Of a DNA stretch of 36,559 bases, positions 24,370-31,628 are shown in pieces. A program made the translations under genes and the position numbers. The first letter of the stretch is position 1, and each line of letters opens with the position of its first letter. Source of the stretch: Alphaproteobacteria bacterium (lineage in GTDB: Bacteria > Pseudomonadota > Alphaproteobacteria > Acetobacterales > Acetobacteraceae). The notes below the pieces were generated by a model. The model did no database searches. It saw only the letters and a list, made by a program, of their open reading frames with translations, and was not told where the DNA came from. Location: the NCBI GenBank assembly GCA_026400815.1, contig JAPLOI010000086.1:1-36559 (forward strand), read 5' to 3'.

Positions 24370-25029
24370 CTAGCCCGTTAGCGCCGCTTCGGCCAGCCAT
24401 GCCGCCAGCGCCGCTTCGCCCTCGGGTGCCAGGGCATAAAGCCCGGTGGCCGGCCTGGCGAACCAGCCATATACGTTGCGATAAAGGATCTTTCCCGCAT
24501 CCGGCGCCACGGCCTTCAGGTCCCGCGGCCGCGCCGGCCCGTCGCGCAGCTTCCCGGCCAATGCCAGCGCCGCCTGGCGATACGCCGTCATGATCGCCCG
24601 GCCCCGCCCACCACCGGGCGTGGGGTCGCCCTGGCGCTTGGCGAACTCCGCCATCAGCCGCGAGCGCTTGCGCCCCGCCAGCCCCAGCCGGAAAGGCCCG
24701 GGATCGGCCAGCACCGCCACCCGCCCGGTGGAGAGCGTCACGGCCAACAACCCCACCCCCATCATCCGGCACAGCCGATGCGCCCGCCGGTCCTGATCGC
24801 GCCCCTTGCGCGTCGCCGGCACCGCCAGCCACACCTCATCCGCCATGGCCATCCGGTCCGTTGCCTGCAGCAGCAGCTCCATGGAAAGCCCGAGCTTCAG
24901 CTCCGCAATCACCAGCAGTTTCGCATCGGCCTTCACCGCCACCACGTCGCAGCCACGCACCTCGCCCTTCACCGCGAAGCCGCGTGCCTCCAGGAACGCC
25001 TTGACCGGGGCGTAGAGTGCCGTTTCCAA
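24370..25029 (-). CDS. DUF2161 family protein, putative PD-(D/E)XK-type nuclease fold
   Basis: 219 residues. The N-terminal domain has CDVVAVK (D28) followed by LLVIAELKLGLS with E43-L-K45, a PD-(D/E)XK core. The middle (RRAHRLCRMMGVGLLAV) and the C-terminal winged-helix-like part (GKILYRNVYGWFARPATGLYAL) match the DUF2161 family as I know it. Its role is not established. The TTG at 25029 has AAGG 6 nt upstream and overlaps the previous stop region by design; no in-frame ATG gives the same N-terminus. Its place inside a catabolic operon is odd for a nuclease-like protein. Confidence 0.75.
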   Translation of the reverse strand: METALYAPVKAFLEARGFAVKGEVRGCDVVAVKADAKLLVIAELKLGLSMELLLQATDRMAMADEVWLAVPATRKGRDQDRRAHRLCRMMGVGLLAVTLSTGRVAVLADPGPFRLGLAGRKRSRLMAEFAKRQGDPTPGGGRGRAIMTAYRQAALALAGKLRDGPARPRDLKAVAPDAGKILYRNVYGWFARPATGLYALAPEGEAALAAWLAEAALTG

Positions 25030-25030
25030 G

Positions 25031-25798
25031 TCAGGCCTTGGTGCAGAGCCACCCCAGCAGGTTGCGCCACAGCGGCACAAAGCCGGCCCAGTCGATCGCC
25101 TCCTGCGGCAGCCAGTGCGGCCCCATGTCGGTGGTCCAGGCCAGGGTGCGCCCGGCGCCATGGTGGCCCACCACCAGCAGCGGGTGCGCCCCGTCCTCGT
25201 CCGGCGCATGCGCCAGCACCGTCGCCTCCGGCTTGGCCACTACCTCGTTCAACCCCAGCATCACCGGCCACTCCGCCGGCACGCCAGCCAGCAACGGGTG
25301 CGAGGGCGCACCGACCGTGGCGCGGAACCCCTCCGGCACCTCGATCCGGTCATCCCACGGATGGATGCTCACCGGCAGCACCGCCTCCACCGCCGTGCCG
25401 CGATAGCGCGCGCCCCCGGCCCAGCCCTGGAAGCTGTAATACCCGCCGATCATCGCCAGCCCCCCGCCCGCCGCCACATACTGCTTCAGCAGCTTCAGCC
25501 GGTTGGGAAAAATGCGCGACAGATTGGCGACATCCGGGTGCAGCAGCAGCGTGTTGCTGCCGATATCGCTCAGCATCACCGCGTCGAATGCCTGCAGCCC
25601 TTCCAGCGTCGCCGGAAAATCCGTCGCCGCCACGTGGCTCGGCATATGCACGATGTCGAACGGCTCGCCCGCCATCGCCTTCAGGAACGGCCCGCACCCG
25701 GTGGCGTAGCCCGCCGCCGGGAACAGGTCGTAGCCCTTGATGTGCGTGGCGGTGGTCACCCAGCTTTCGCCCGCCAGCAGAATGCGCTTCCTCGCCAT
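25031..25798 (-). CDS. Glutamine amidotransferase-like protein (DUF1355/ThuA-like)
   Basis: 255 residues of the class I glutamine-amidotransferase-like fold. It starts RKRILLAGESWVTTATHIKGYD, has a run MPSHVAATDFPATLEGLQAFDAVMLSDIGSN (two stretches of one region), GGGLAMIGGYYSFQGWAG and VVGHHGAGRTLAWTTDMGPHW. This pattern is shared by a family often annotated putative glutamine amidotransferase, which lacks the usual GxCxG nucleophile elbow; none is seen here either. It is not a proven enzyme. It lies 3 bp after the binding-protein stop and just before the DUF2161 gene, all in one operon. Confidence 0.78.
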   Translation of the reverse strand: MARKRILLAGESWVTTATHIKGYDLFPAAGYATGCGPFLKAMAGEPFDIVHMPSHVAATDFPATLEGLQAFDAVMLSDIGSNTLLLHPDVANLSRIFPNRLKLLKQYVAAGGGLAMIGGYYSFQGWAGGARYRGTAVEAVLPVSIHPWDDRIEVPEGFRATVGAPSHPLLAGVPAEWPVMLGLNEVVAKPEATVLAHAPDEDGAHPLLVVGHHGAGRTLAWTTDMGPHWLPQEAIDWAGFVPLWRNLLGWLCTKA

Positions 25799-25801
25799 GG
25801 C

Positions 25802-27313
25802 TCAGCCCATCCGCGCGTCGTACAGGCGGAACACCGCATCGGGATACTGCGTCCAGCGCAAACCGGCCGCGCTGGCCTGCAGTATCGCATCGAAATGCAG
25901 GAACAGCATCGGCGCATCACGGCCCAGATTGTCCTGCGCCTGGTGATACAGCGCCACCCGCGCCTTCTGGTCCGTCTCCGACCGCGCGCGCTGCAGCAGC
26001 GCCGTGGTCTCGTCGCTGTCATAGCCCGGGAAGTTGTTCGGCCCGCCCTTGGTGAAATAGTTGAACATGTTGCCATCGGGGTCGTAACGGCCCGACCACG
26101 GGGACATGCACACGTCGAAATCGCGCTGCCGCAGCACGGTGATCAGGCTGCTGGGGTCGATCAGCTTCACCTCCACCTTGAACCCGGCCTCGCCCGCCTG
26201 GGCCTGCACCACCTGGGCGATGCGCGCCATCTGCGGCGAGTTGGTCACCGTGATCGTCACCGGCACCGGCGCCGTGGTACCCGCCTCCGCCAGCAGCTTC
26301 TTCGCCGCGGCGGGGTCAAAGGCATTGGCCTTGTAGGAAGGGTTGAACGCCCAGGCCACCGCCGGCGAAAGCGGGCCATAGCCCGGCTGCCCGGTGCCGA
26401 AGAACACGATGCGATGGATCGCATCCCGGTCCACCGCCGCCAGGAAGGCGCGGCGCACGCGCACATCGTTGAACGGCGCGCGGGTGCAGTTCAGGGACCA
26501 GCCGTTGAAGCCCATCGACGGTGTCTGCGCCACGCGCACATTCGCCTCGCGCCCCAGCGCGGCCACCGATTGCGGCGGGATGGCATCCACCAGCTGCATC
26601 GTGCCGCTGCGCAGATTGGCCAGGCGCACCGTCTCGTCCGGGATCGGGCGCACCACGATGCGGTCGAAGCCGTGGTCGGCGCCGCGCCAGTAGCCGGCGA
26701 ACTTCTCCAGCACCAGCTCGCTGTTCTTGGTCCAGGACACCAGGCGATACGCGCCGCAGCCCACCGCCTTGGTGGCGAAATCCGCCCCCAGCGCCTTCAC
26801 GGCAGCCGGCGAAACCATCATGCCCGCCCGGTTGGTCAGCACCAGCGGCAGCGGGGCATAGGGGGCGGAAAGCTTGATGGTGAAGGTCAGCGCGCCCGTC
26901 ACCTCCACCCCGGCCAGCGGCCCGAAATCGGCGCGGCGGATGGAACCCACGGCCGGGTCCATGTAGCGGTCTATATTCGCCTTCGCCGCCGCCGCATCCA
27001 CCGGCGTGCCGTCATGGAACGTCAGGTTCGGCTTCAGCGTGAAGTCGTAGGTCAGCGCGTCGCGCAGCACGAAGCTCGCCAACCCCGGAGAAACGTCACC
27101 GGTCGGCGATGCCACCAGCAGCGTCTCGTGCAGGTTGTACAGCACCTGGTTCTCGAAGAAGCTGCCGGAGAAGGCCGGGTCCAGCGTCACGGGGTCAGAG
27201 ACCACGCCCACGGTCAGCGTGCGCCCTTGGGCGAAGGCGCTGCCGCCGCCAAGAAGGGTGGGGGCAGCAAAAAGGGCAGGCGTGGCCAGCAGCGCGCGGC
27301 GGGAGAGCGTCAT
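25802..27313 (-). CDS. Peptide-type ABC transporter substrate-binding protein (DppA-like, family 5)
   Basis: 503 residues, with a Tat-like leader (MTLSRRALLATPALFAAP, ending near AFAQG). The mature protein begins TLTVGVVSDPVTLDPAFSG, and FTLKPNLTFHDGTPVDAAA is the hallmark of extracellular family 5 proteins. These bind di- and oligopeptides, nickel, opines or other solutes. The ATG at 27313 follows AAAGGA with about 9-nt spacing. Together with the two permease genes just upstream it forms the import part of the 18.8-29.1 kb operon. The ligand is unknown; downstream M81 and acylase genes point to an amide or peptide. Confidence 0.92.
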   Translation of the reverse strand: MTLSRRALLATPALFAAPTLLGGGSAFAQGRTLTVGVVSDPVTLDPAFSGSFFENQVLYNLHETLLVASPTGDVSPGLASFVLRDALTYDFTLKPNLTFHDGTPVDAAAAKANIDRYMDPAVGSIRRADFGPLAGVEVTGALTFTIKLSAPYAPLPLVLTNRAGMMVSPAAVKALGADFATKAVGCGAYRLVSWTKNSELVLEKFAGYWRGADHGFDRIVVRPIPDETVRLANLRSGTMQLVDAIPPQSVAALGREANVRVAQTPSMGFNGWSLNCTRAPFNDVRVRRAFLAAVDRDAIHRIVFFGTGQPGYGPLSPAVAWAFNPSYKANAFDPAAAKKLLAEAGTTAPVPVTITVTNSPQMARIAQVVQAQAGEAGFKVEVKLIDPSSLITVLRQRDFDVCMSPWSGRYDPDGNMFNYFTKGGPNNFPGYDSDETTALLQRARSETDQKARVALYHQAQDNLGRDAPMLFLHFDAILQASAAGLRWTQYPDAVFRLYDARMG

Positions 27314-27343
27314 GCGGAAGAATCCTTTTCGTCGTTGGCCCAA

Positions 27344-28159
27344 CTATGCCCCGCGCGCCGCCCGCGGGTCGAGCCGGTCGCGCAGCCCATCCCCCAGCAG
27401 GTTGAAGCCCAGCACGGTGGCGAAGATCGCCATGCCGGGGAACCAGGCCATCCAGGGCGAATGGTCCAGGAACCCCACGGCATCGCGCAGCATGTTCCCC
27501 CAAGTCGGCGTCGGCGGCTGCACGCCCAGGCCGAGGAACGACAGGTAGGATTCCGTGATGATGGACGAAGCCAGCAACAGCGATGCCTGCACCAGAATCG
27601 GCGAGAGCGCGTTCGGCAGGATATGCACGCGCAGGATTGCCGCCGGTGAGCGGCCGATCGCCCGGCCCGCCTCCACATAATCCATCGCCGCCACCAGCAT
27701 CGCCTGCGCCCGGGCGATGCGCGCGAACACCGGCAGGTTCACCAGCCCGATGGCAATGGCCGCATTGGTGGCGGAGGCGCCCAGCGCGGCCGTCACGCCC
27801 AGCGCCAGCAGAATGCCGGGGAAGGCCAGCAGCACGTCCATCGTGCGCATCAGCACCCGGTCGGTCCAGCCGCGCAGGAAGCCGCACACCAGCCCGATCG
27901 CGCCCCCCAGCAGGCAGGCCCCGGCCACGCTGCCCATCCCCACCAGCAGGGAAACCCGCGCCCCGGCCAGCATGCGCGCCAGCGTGTCCCGCCCCAGATC
28001 ATCCGTCCCCAGCGGATGCTTGGCGGAAGGCGCGGCCAGCGGCGCCATGAAATCCGCCACCTCCGGCCCCACCCGCCACAGCAGCGGGCCCAGCCCGGCG
28101 GCGGCCAGCACCAGGGCCACCAGCCCCAGCCCCAGCAGGGCGCGCGGATCGCGCCTCAT
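27344..28159 (-). CDS. Dipeptide-type ABC transporter permease (DppC-like)
   Basis: 271 residues. It has the DppC N-terminal helix (LVALVLAAAGLGPLL), the KHPLGTDDLGRDTLARMLAGARVSL region that defines this permease class, and the coupling loop EAGRAIGRSPAAILRVHILPN. Its start overlaps the DppB-like stop by 4 bp. It supplies one half of the channel for the binding protein at 25802. No DppD/DppF-type ATPase follows, so energy coupling must come from elsewhere in the genome. Confidence 0.92.
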   Translation of the reverse strand: MRRDPRALLGLGLVALVLAAAGLGPLLWRVGPEVADFMAPLAAPSAKHPLGTDDLGRDTLARMLAGARVSLLVGMGSVAGACLLGGAIGLVCGFLRGWTDRVLMRTMDVLLAFPGILLALGVTAALGASATNAAIAIGLVNLPVFARIARAQAMLVAAMDYVEAGRAIGRSPAAILRVHILPNALSPILVQASLLLASSIITESYLSFLGLGVQPPTPTWGNMLRDAVGFLDHSPWMAWFPGMAIFATVLGFNLLGDGLRDRLDPRAARGA

Positions 28160-29100
28160 GCGCCGCCCCGCTGGCGCGGATCAAGCGCCACGCAGATCAG
28201 GTCCGTCGCCAAGTTCAGCAGCACGAACAGCGTCGCCGTCACCAGGATCGCGCCCTGCACCACCGGGTAGTCGCGCGCGAAGATCGCATCCACCACCAGC
28301 TTGCCGATCCCCGGCCAGGCGAACACCGTCTCCGTCACCACCACGCCGCCCAGCAACTGGCCGAGCTGAATGCCCACCAGCGTCACGATCGGGATCAGCG
28401 CGTTGCGCAGCGCGTGGCGCCACACCACGCGGCGCGGGCCGAGCCCCTTGGCATGGGCGGTGCGAATGAAATCCGCCGGCAGCACCTCCAGCATCGCCGA
28501 TCGCGTCATGCGCATGCTGGCGCCGGCCAGCGCCACCCCCAGCGTCGCTGCCGGCAGCACCAGGTGGCGCAGCGCCGCCCAGGGATCGGCCAGCAACGGC
28601 GCGTAGCCGCTGGCGGGAAACACCGGCCAGGCGATCGAAAGCCCCAGGATCAGCAGGATCCCCAGCCAGAAACTGGGCAGGGACAAGCCGCACAGCGCCA
28701 CCAGCGAAACCGCGAAATCCGCCGGCCGGTTGCGCCGCGTCGCCGCCACAATCCCCGCCGGCAGCGCGATCGCCAAGGAGACCAGCAGCGCCGCCCCGGC
28801 CAGCAGCAGCGTCGGCCCCAGCGCCGTCACCACCATCTCCAGCACCGGCCGCCCGGTCTGGATGGAGCGGCCGAGATCGCCCTGCAGCAGGTTGCCGAAC
28901 CAGGCCAGGAACCGCACCGGCAACGGCTGATCGAGCGCGAATTTCGCCCGCAGCGTGGCGATGGCTTCCGGCGAGGCCTCCAGCCCCAGCATCGCCGTCA
29001 CCGGGTCGCCCGGCACCATGGCCAGCAGGGTGAAGGACAGCACGGAAAGCCCGAACAGGATCGGCACCAGCGCAATCACGCGCCCGGCGATGGCGCGCAT
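28156..29100 (-). CDS. Dipeptide-type ABC transporter permease (DppB-like)
   Basis: 314 residues from the ATG at 29100, which begins MRAIAGRVIALVPILFGLSV and is the usual DppB start. An in-frame codon at 29160 would add a 20-residue polar tail without family support. LLAMVPGDPV, LEASPEAIATLRAKFALDQPLPVR and the loop RTAHAKGLGPRRVVWRHALRNALIP are diagnostic. It is the first gene of a nine-gene minus-strand operon that reaches 18812. The divergent BtpA-family gene starts 82 bp away. Confidence 0.92.
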   Translation of the reverse strand: MRAIAGRVIALVPILFGLSVLSFTLLAMVPGDPVTAMLGLEASPEAIATLRAKFALDQPLPVRFLAWFGNLLQGDLGRSIQTGRPVLEMVVTALGPTLLLAGAALLVSLAIALPAGIVAATRRNRPADFAVSLVALCGLSLPSFWLGILLILGLSIAWPVFPASGYAPLLADPWAALRHLVLPAATLGVALAGASMRMTRSAMLEVLPADFIRTAHAKGLGPRRVVWRHALRNALIPIVTLVGIQLGQLLGGVVVTETVFAWPGIGKLVVDAIFARDYPVVQGAILVTATLFVLLNLATDLICVALDPRQRGGA

Positions 29101-29182
29101 CAGGGGTGGTTCCAGTAAAGCATGGGCTGGAGCATCGCGGTCCCGCAGGGTAAGCGTCAACCAAGCGGATGAGGATCAGGCT
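29101..29182. promoter_or_regulatory. Divergent promoter region, peptide-transport operon / btpA-like gene
   Basis: 82 bp between the two divergent starts. It must contain promoters for both the nine-gene leftward operon and the rightward pair. GAGGA at 29171-29175 serves the rightward ATG at 29183. No clear sigma70 boxes or operator palindrome were seen. Confidence 0.4.
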
Positions 29183-30016
29183 ATGGCGGTGTTCCGGGGC
29201 AAGCCCCATGCGATCGAGGCGATCTTCGGCCGCCGCAAGGCCGTGATCGGCGTGATCCACCTGCGCGCCCTGCCGGGATCGCCAGACTACGACGGCGCCA
29301 GCATGGACAGCCTGCTCGCCCACGCCCTGTCGGAAGCCGAACGCTACCGCGCCGGCGGGCTGGATGGCCTGATCGTGGAGAACCACGGCGACATCCCCTT
29401 CGCCAAGCCTGCCGATCTCGGCCCGGAAACCGCCGCCTGCATGGCCGTCATCACCCAGGCCGTGCGCACCGCCACCGCGCTGCCGGTGGGCGTGAACGTG
29501 CTCGCCAACGGCGCCGTCCAGGCCCTGGCCGTCGCCAAAGCCGCAGGGGCCGCCTTCATCCGCGTCAACCAATGGGCCAACGCCTATGTCGCCAACGAGG
29601 GCTTCATGGAAGGCCGCGCCGCCGAAGCCGCCCGCTACCGCGCCTGGCTCCACGCCCGCAACGTCAAGATCTTCGCCGATGTCCACGTCAAGCACGGCGC
29701 CCACGCCATCACCGCCGACCGCTCCATCCAGGAACTGGCGCGGGACGTGGAGTTCTTCGATGCCGACGTCGCCATCGCCACCGGCCAGCGCACCGGCGAT
29801 TCCGCCACCACGGAGGAACTCCGCACCATCGCCGCCGGCACCTCGCTCCCCGTCGCCGTCGGCAGCGGCGTGAACCCCGCCAATGTCGGGGACATCCTCT
29901 CCATCGCCGACGCCGTCATCGTCGCCAGCTACCTCAAGCAGGACGGCGTCTGGTGGAACGAGGTCGACCCAGCCCGAGTCGCCACCTTCATGCAGGCCGT
30001 CGCGAAAGCCCGATGA
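29183..30016 (+). CDS. BtpA/SgcQ family TIM-barrel protein
   Basis: 277 residues. The start GRRKAVIGVIHLRALPGSP, the motif GLDGLIVENHGDIPF, VGVNVLANGAVQALAVAKAAGAAFIRVN and KIFADVHVKHGAHA are characteristic of the BtpA family. BtpA was named for photosystem I stability in cyanobacteria; SgcQ-type relatives in other bacteria accompany sugar or nucleoside metabolism genes. Here it is coupled by a 4-bp overlap to a PfkB-family kinase, which fits the second setting. No leader is seen, so it is cytoplasmic. The reaction is not established. Confidence 0.88.
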   Translation: MAVFRGKPHAIEAIFGRRKAVIGVIHLRALPGSPDYDGASMDSLLAHALSEAERYRAGGLDGLIVENHGDIPFAKPADLGPETAACMAVITQAVRTATALPVGVNVLANGAVQALAVAKAAGAAFIRVNQWANAYVANEGFMEGRAAEAARYRAWLHARNVKIFADVHVKHGAHAITADRSIQELARDVEFFDADVAIATGQRTGDSATTEELRTIAAGTSLPVAVGSGVNPANVGDILSIADAVIVASYLKQDGVWWNEVDPARVATFMQAVAKAR

Positions 30017-30897
30017 GCCGCATCCTCGTCCCCCGTATCTTCGTATTGGGCAACGCCTCGCTCGACACCACCCTGCGCGTGCCCCGCCTGCCCGCGCCGG
30101 GCGAAACCCTCATGGCCACCGGTATCCTCCGCTCACCGGGCGGCAAGGGCCTCAACCAGGCCGTGATGGCCGCGCGCGCCGGCGCCGAGGTGCGCTTCAT
30201 GGCCGCGCTGGGCACGGAGCCGGAAACCGCGCTGATCCGCACCACATTGTCCGCGGAGTTGCTGCATGCCACCTGGGTGAACACCGGCGCGCCGACCGAT
30301 CTTTCCAGCCTCATGGTCGCGCCCGACGGCGAGAACTGCATCATCAGCACCGGCGCCTGCTGCGACTCCCTGCGCCACGACGACGCGCAGCGTTTCGTCG
30401 GCGACATGGAACCCGGCGACCTGCTGCTCATGCAAGGCAACCTGCGCCTGGACATCACCATCGGCGCCGCCCGTGCCGCCCGTACCCGCGGCGCCCGCGT
30501 GATGCTGAACACCGCGCCCCTGCGCTGGCGCTACGCCGACCTGCTGCCGCTCTGCGACCTCGTCGTCGCCAACCGCTTCGAGGCCTGCACCCTGACCGGC
30601 CGCGACACACCTCGCGAGGCAATCCGCGCCCTCGCCCCGCGCGGTGCCGCCATCGTCACGCTGGGCGCCGAAGGCTGCCTGCTTGCCGATGCGGATCTGC
30701 GCACCTTCCCCGCCGAACGCACGCACGTCGTGGATACCGCCGGCGCCGGAGGCGTTTTCTGCGGCGTGCTGGCGGCCGGCGTCGCACGCGGCGAAGCGCT
30801 GGCGGAGGCGATCCCTCGCGCCCAGCGCGCGGCCGCCTTCAGCGTGGGGCGGGAAGGGTGCTTCGCATCCTTTCCTGTGGCGCAGGAAATCAAGTAA
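30013..30897 (+). CDS. PfkB-family carbohydrate kinase lacking the catalytic Asp
   Basis: 294 residues, ribokinase-like. The first PfkB signature region is intact (LRSPGGKGLNQAVMAAR), as are MLNTAPL and the NRFE segment. The second signature, normally DTxGAGD with the final Asp as catalytic base, reads D241-TAGAG-G247: codon 30751-30753 is GGC where GAC would be expected, a one-base difference. The rest of the C-terminal region is undisturbed. Either the protein is a non-catalytic relative or the base is a recent mutation or read error. It is coupled to the BtpA-like gene and followed within 4 bp by repeat copy C. Confidence 0.88.
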   Translation: MSRILVPRIFVLGNASLDTTLRVPRLPAPGETLMATGILRSPGGKGLNQAVMAARAGAEVRFMAALGTEPETALIRTTLSAELLHATWVNTGAPTDLSSLMVAPDGENCIISTGACCDSLRHDDAQRFVGDMEPGDLLLMQGNLRLDITIGAARAARTRGARVMLNTAPLRWRYADLLPLCDLVVANRFEACTLTGRDTPREAIRALAPRGAAIVTLGAEGCLLADADLRTFPAERTHVVDTAGAGGVFCGVLAAGVARGEALAEAIPRAQRAAAFSVGREGCFASFPVAQEIK

Positions 30898-30900
30898 GTC

Positions 30901-30938
30901 AGCGCGTTCTTTTTTGAAAAAAAGAACCAAAAAACTTT
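30901..30938 (+). repeat. AT-rich hairpin element, copy C (half)
   Basis: 38 bp identical to 9861-9898 in copy B. It contains the palindrome at 30906-30927 (gttctttttt/aaaaaaagaac) and then ccaaaaaacttt. Only this half of the element is present; the second hairpin and variable middle are missing. It begins 3 bp after the PfkB stop codon and may serve as its transcription terminator. Confidence 0.85.
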
Positions 30939-31628
30939 CATTATTTTACAACGGTCTTCCACGCGTCATTGCGAACGAAGTGAAGCAATCCAGCCCTCCA
31001 CACCACGCCACGCGATCATCCAGCCTGACCCCAAACGAGAAAATTTTTCCGCCCTTTGTTCCATCCCACGTAAGGCGGGCGTCGGGCTGCCAGTCCGCCT
31101 AACTCCGGCCCACCGCGTCAACCCAAAAATCTGACCAAATATAAGAAATTTTTCTGGTTCACCGGTCTATCCTGTGCTGAAATTCCCGGTGATGACCCAT
31201 CAACCCGCCGCACCGAGCGAAGCCGACGCACCGCGCCCCTGGGCGCGGGCGATTCTGCACGCCCAAATTCCGGCCGCGTTGAAGCTCCTCCTGCTGGCCC
31301 TGTTCGCCGCCCTCTCGGCGGCAACCACCGCGCGCCTCCTGCGCCGCCCGCACAAGGACTGGCTCCTCTCCTTCACCACCGACCCGACCGAAGACTCCGA
31401 CTGGGACCCGTATGTCCTGCGCCGGTTTCTGCGCCGGCGCGCCCGCCTCGGCTGGCTGATGCGCTGCGACCGCGCCGAGGGCATGGCCCTCTCCGGCCAC
31501 CGCGCGCCCGCTCTCCGCCCGCCCCAGGCCGCCCGCGCGCCGCCAACGCCATCACCCGCCCGAAATCACCTCGAATCCGTCGCGAAAACCCCGCGTCCCG
31601 CGGCGATGAGTCGTGCCCGAAGTCGGCC
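30939..31628. other. Gene-poor stretch with one doubtful small reading frame
   Basis: Between the PfkB gene and the gamma-glutamyltransferase stop no family member is recognisable. After the REP-like sequence comes an AT-rich patch (31030-31160). An ATG at 31192 opens a plus-strand frame with one hydrophobic helix (ALKLLLLALFAALSAA) followed by WLLSFTTDPTEDSDWDPYVLRR and a basic run; it continues to 31893 and so overlaps the convergent gene by about 265 bp. The first 100 residues look protein-like, the rest is Arg/Pro/Ala-rich shadow. A small membrane protein or a decayed gene is possible, but I do not call it a gene. Confidence 0.4.
30964..30993 (+). repeat. REP-like sequence with imperfect dyad
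   Basis: The stretch from cgtcattgcgaacgaag to tgaagcaatccag is one form of a short sequence (cattgcgaxcgaagxgaagcaatc) that I recognise from intergenic regions of many bacteria. Its core attgc...gcaat is an inverted repeat. A single copy is seen in this window. Confidence 0.5.

Noticed and set aside
20769-24593. A 1274-codon plus-strand open frame
   Set aside because: It runs antisense across the acylase and M81 genes and has low-complexity Arg/His/Ala composition; it is a GC-rich shadow.
25115-27649. An 844-codon plus-strand open frame
   Set aside because: Antisense to the binding-protein and amidotransferase-like genes, which have intact motifs; no protein family features.
28181-29704. 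A 507-codon minus-strand frame spanning the DppB-like gene start and the BtpA-like gene
   Set aside because: Gly/Ala-rich, crosses a divergent promoter region and overlaps two well-supported genes in other frames.
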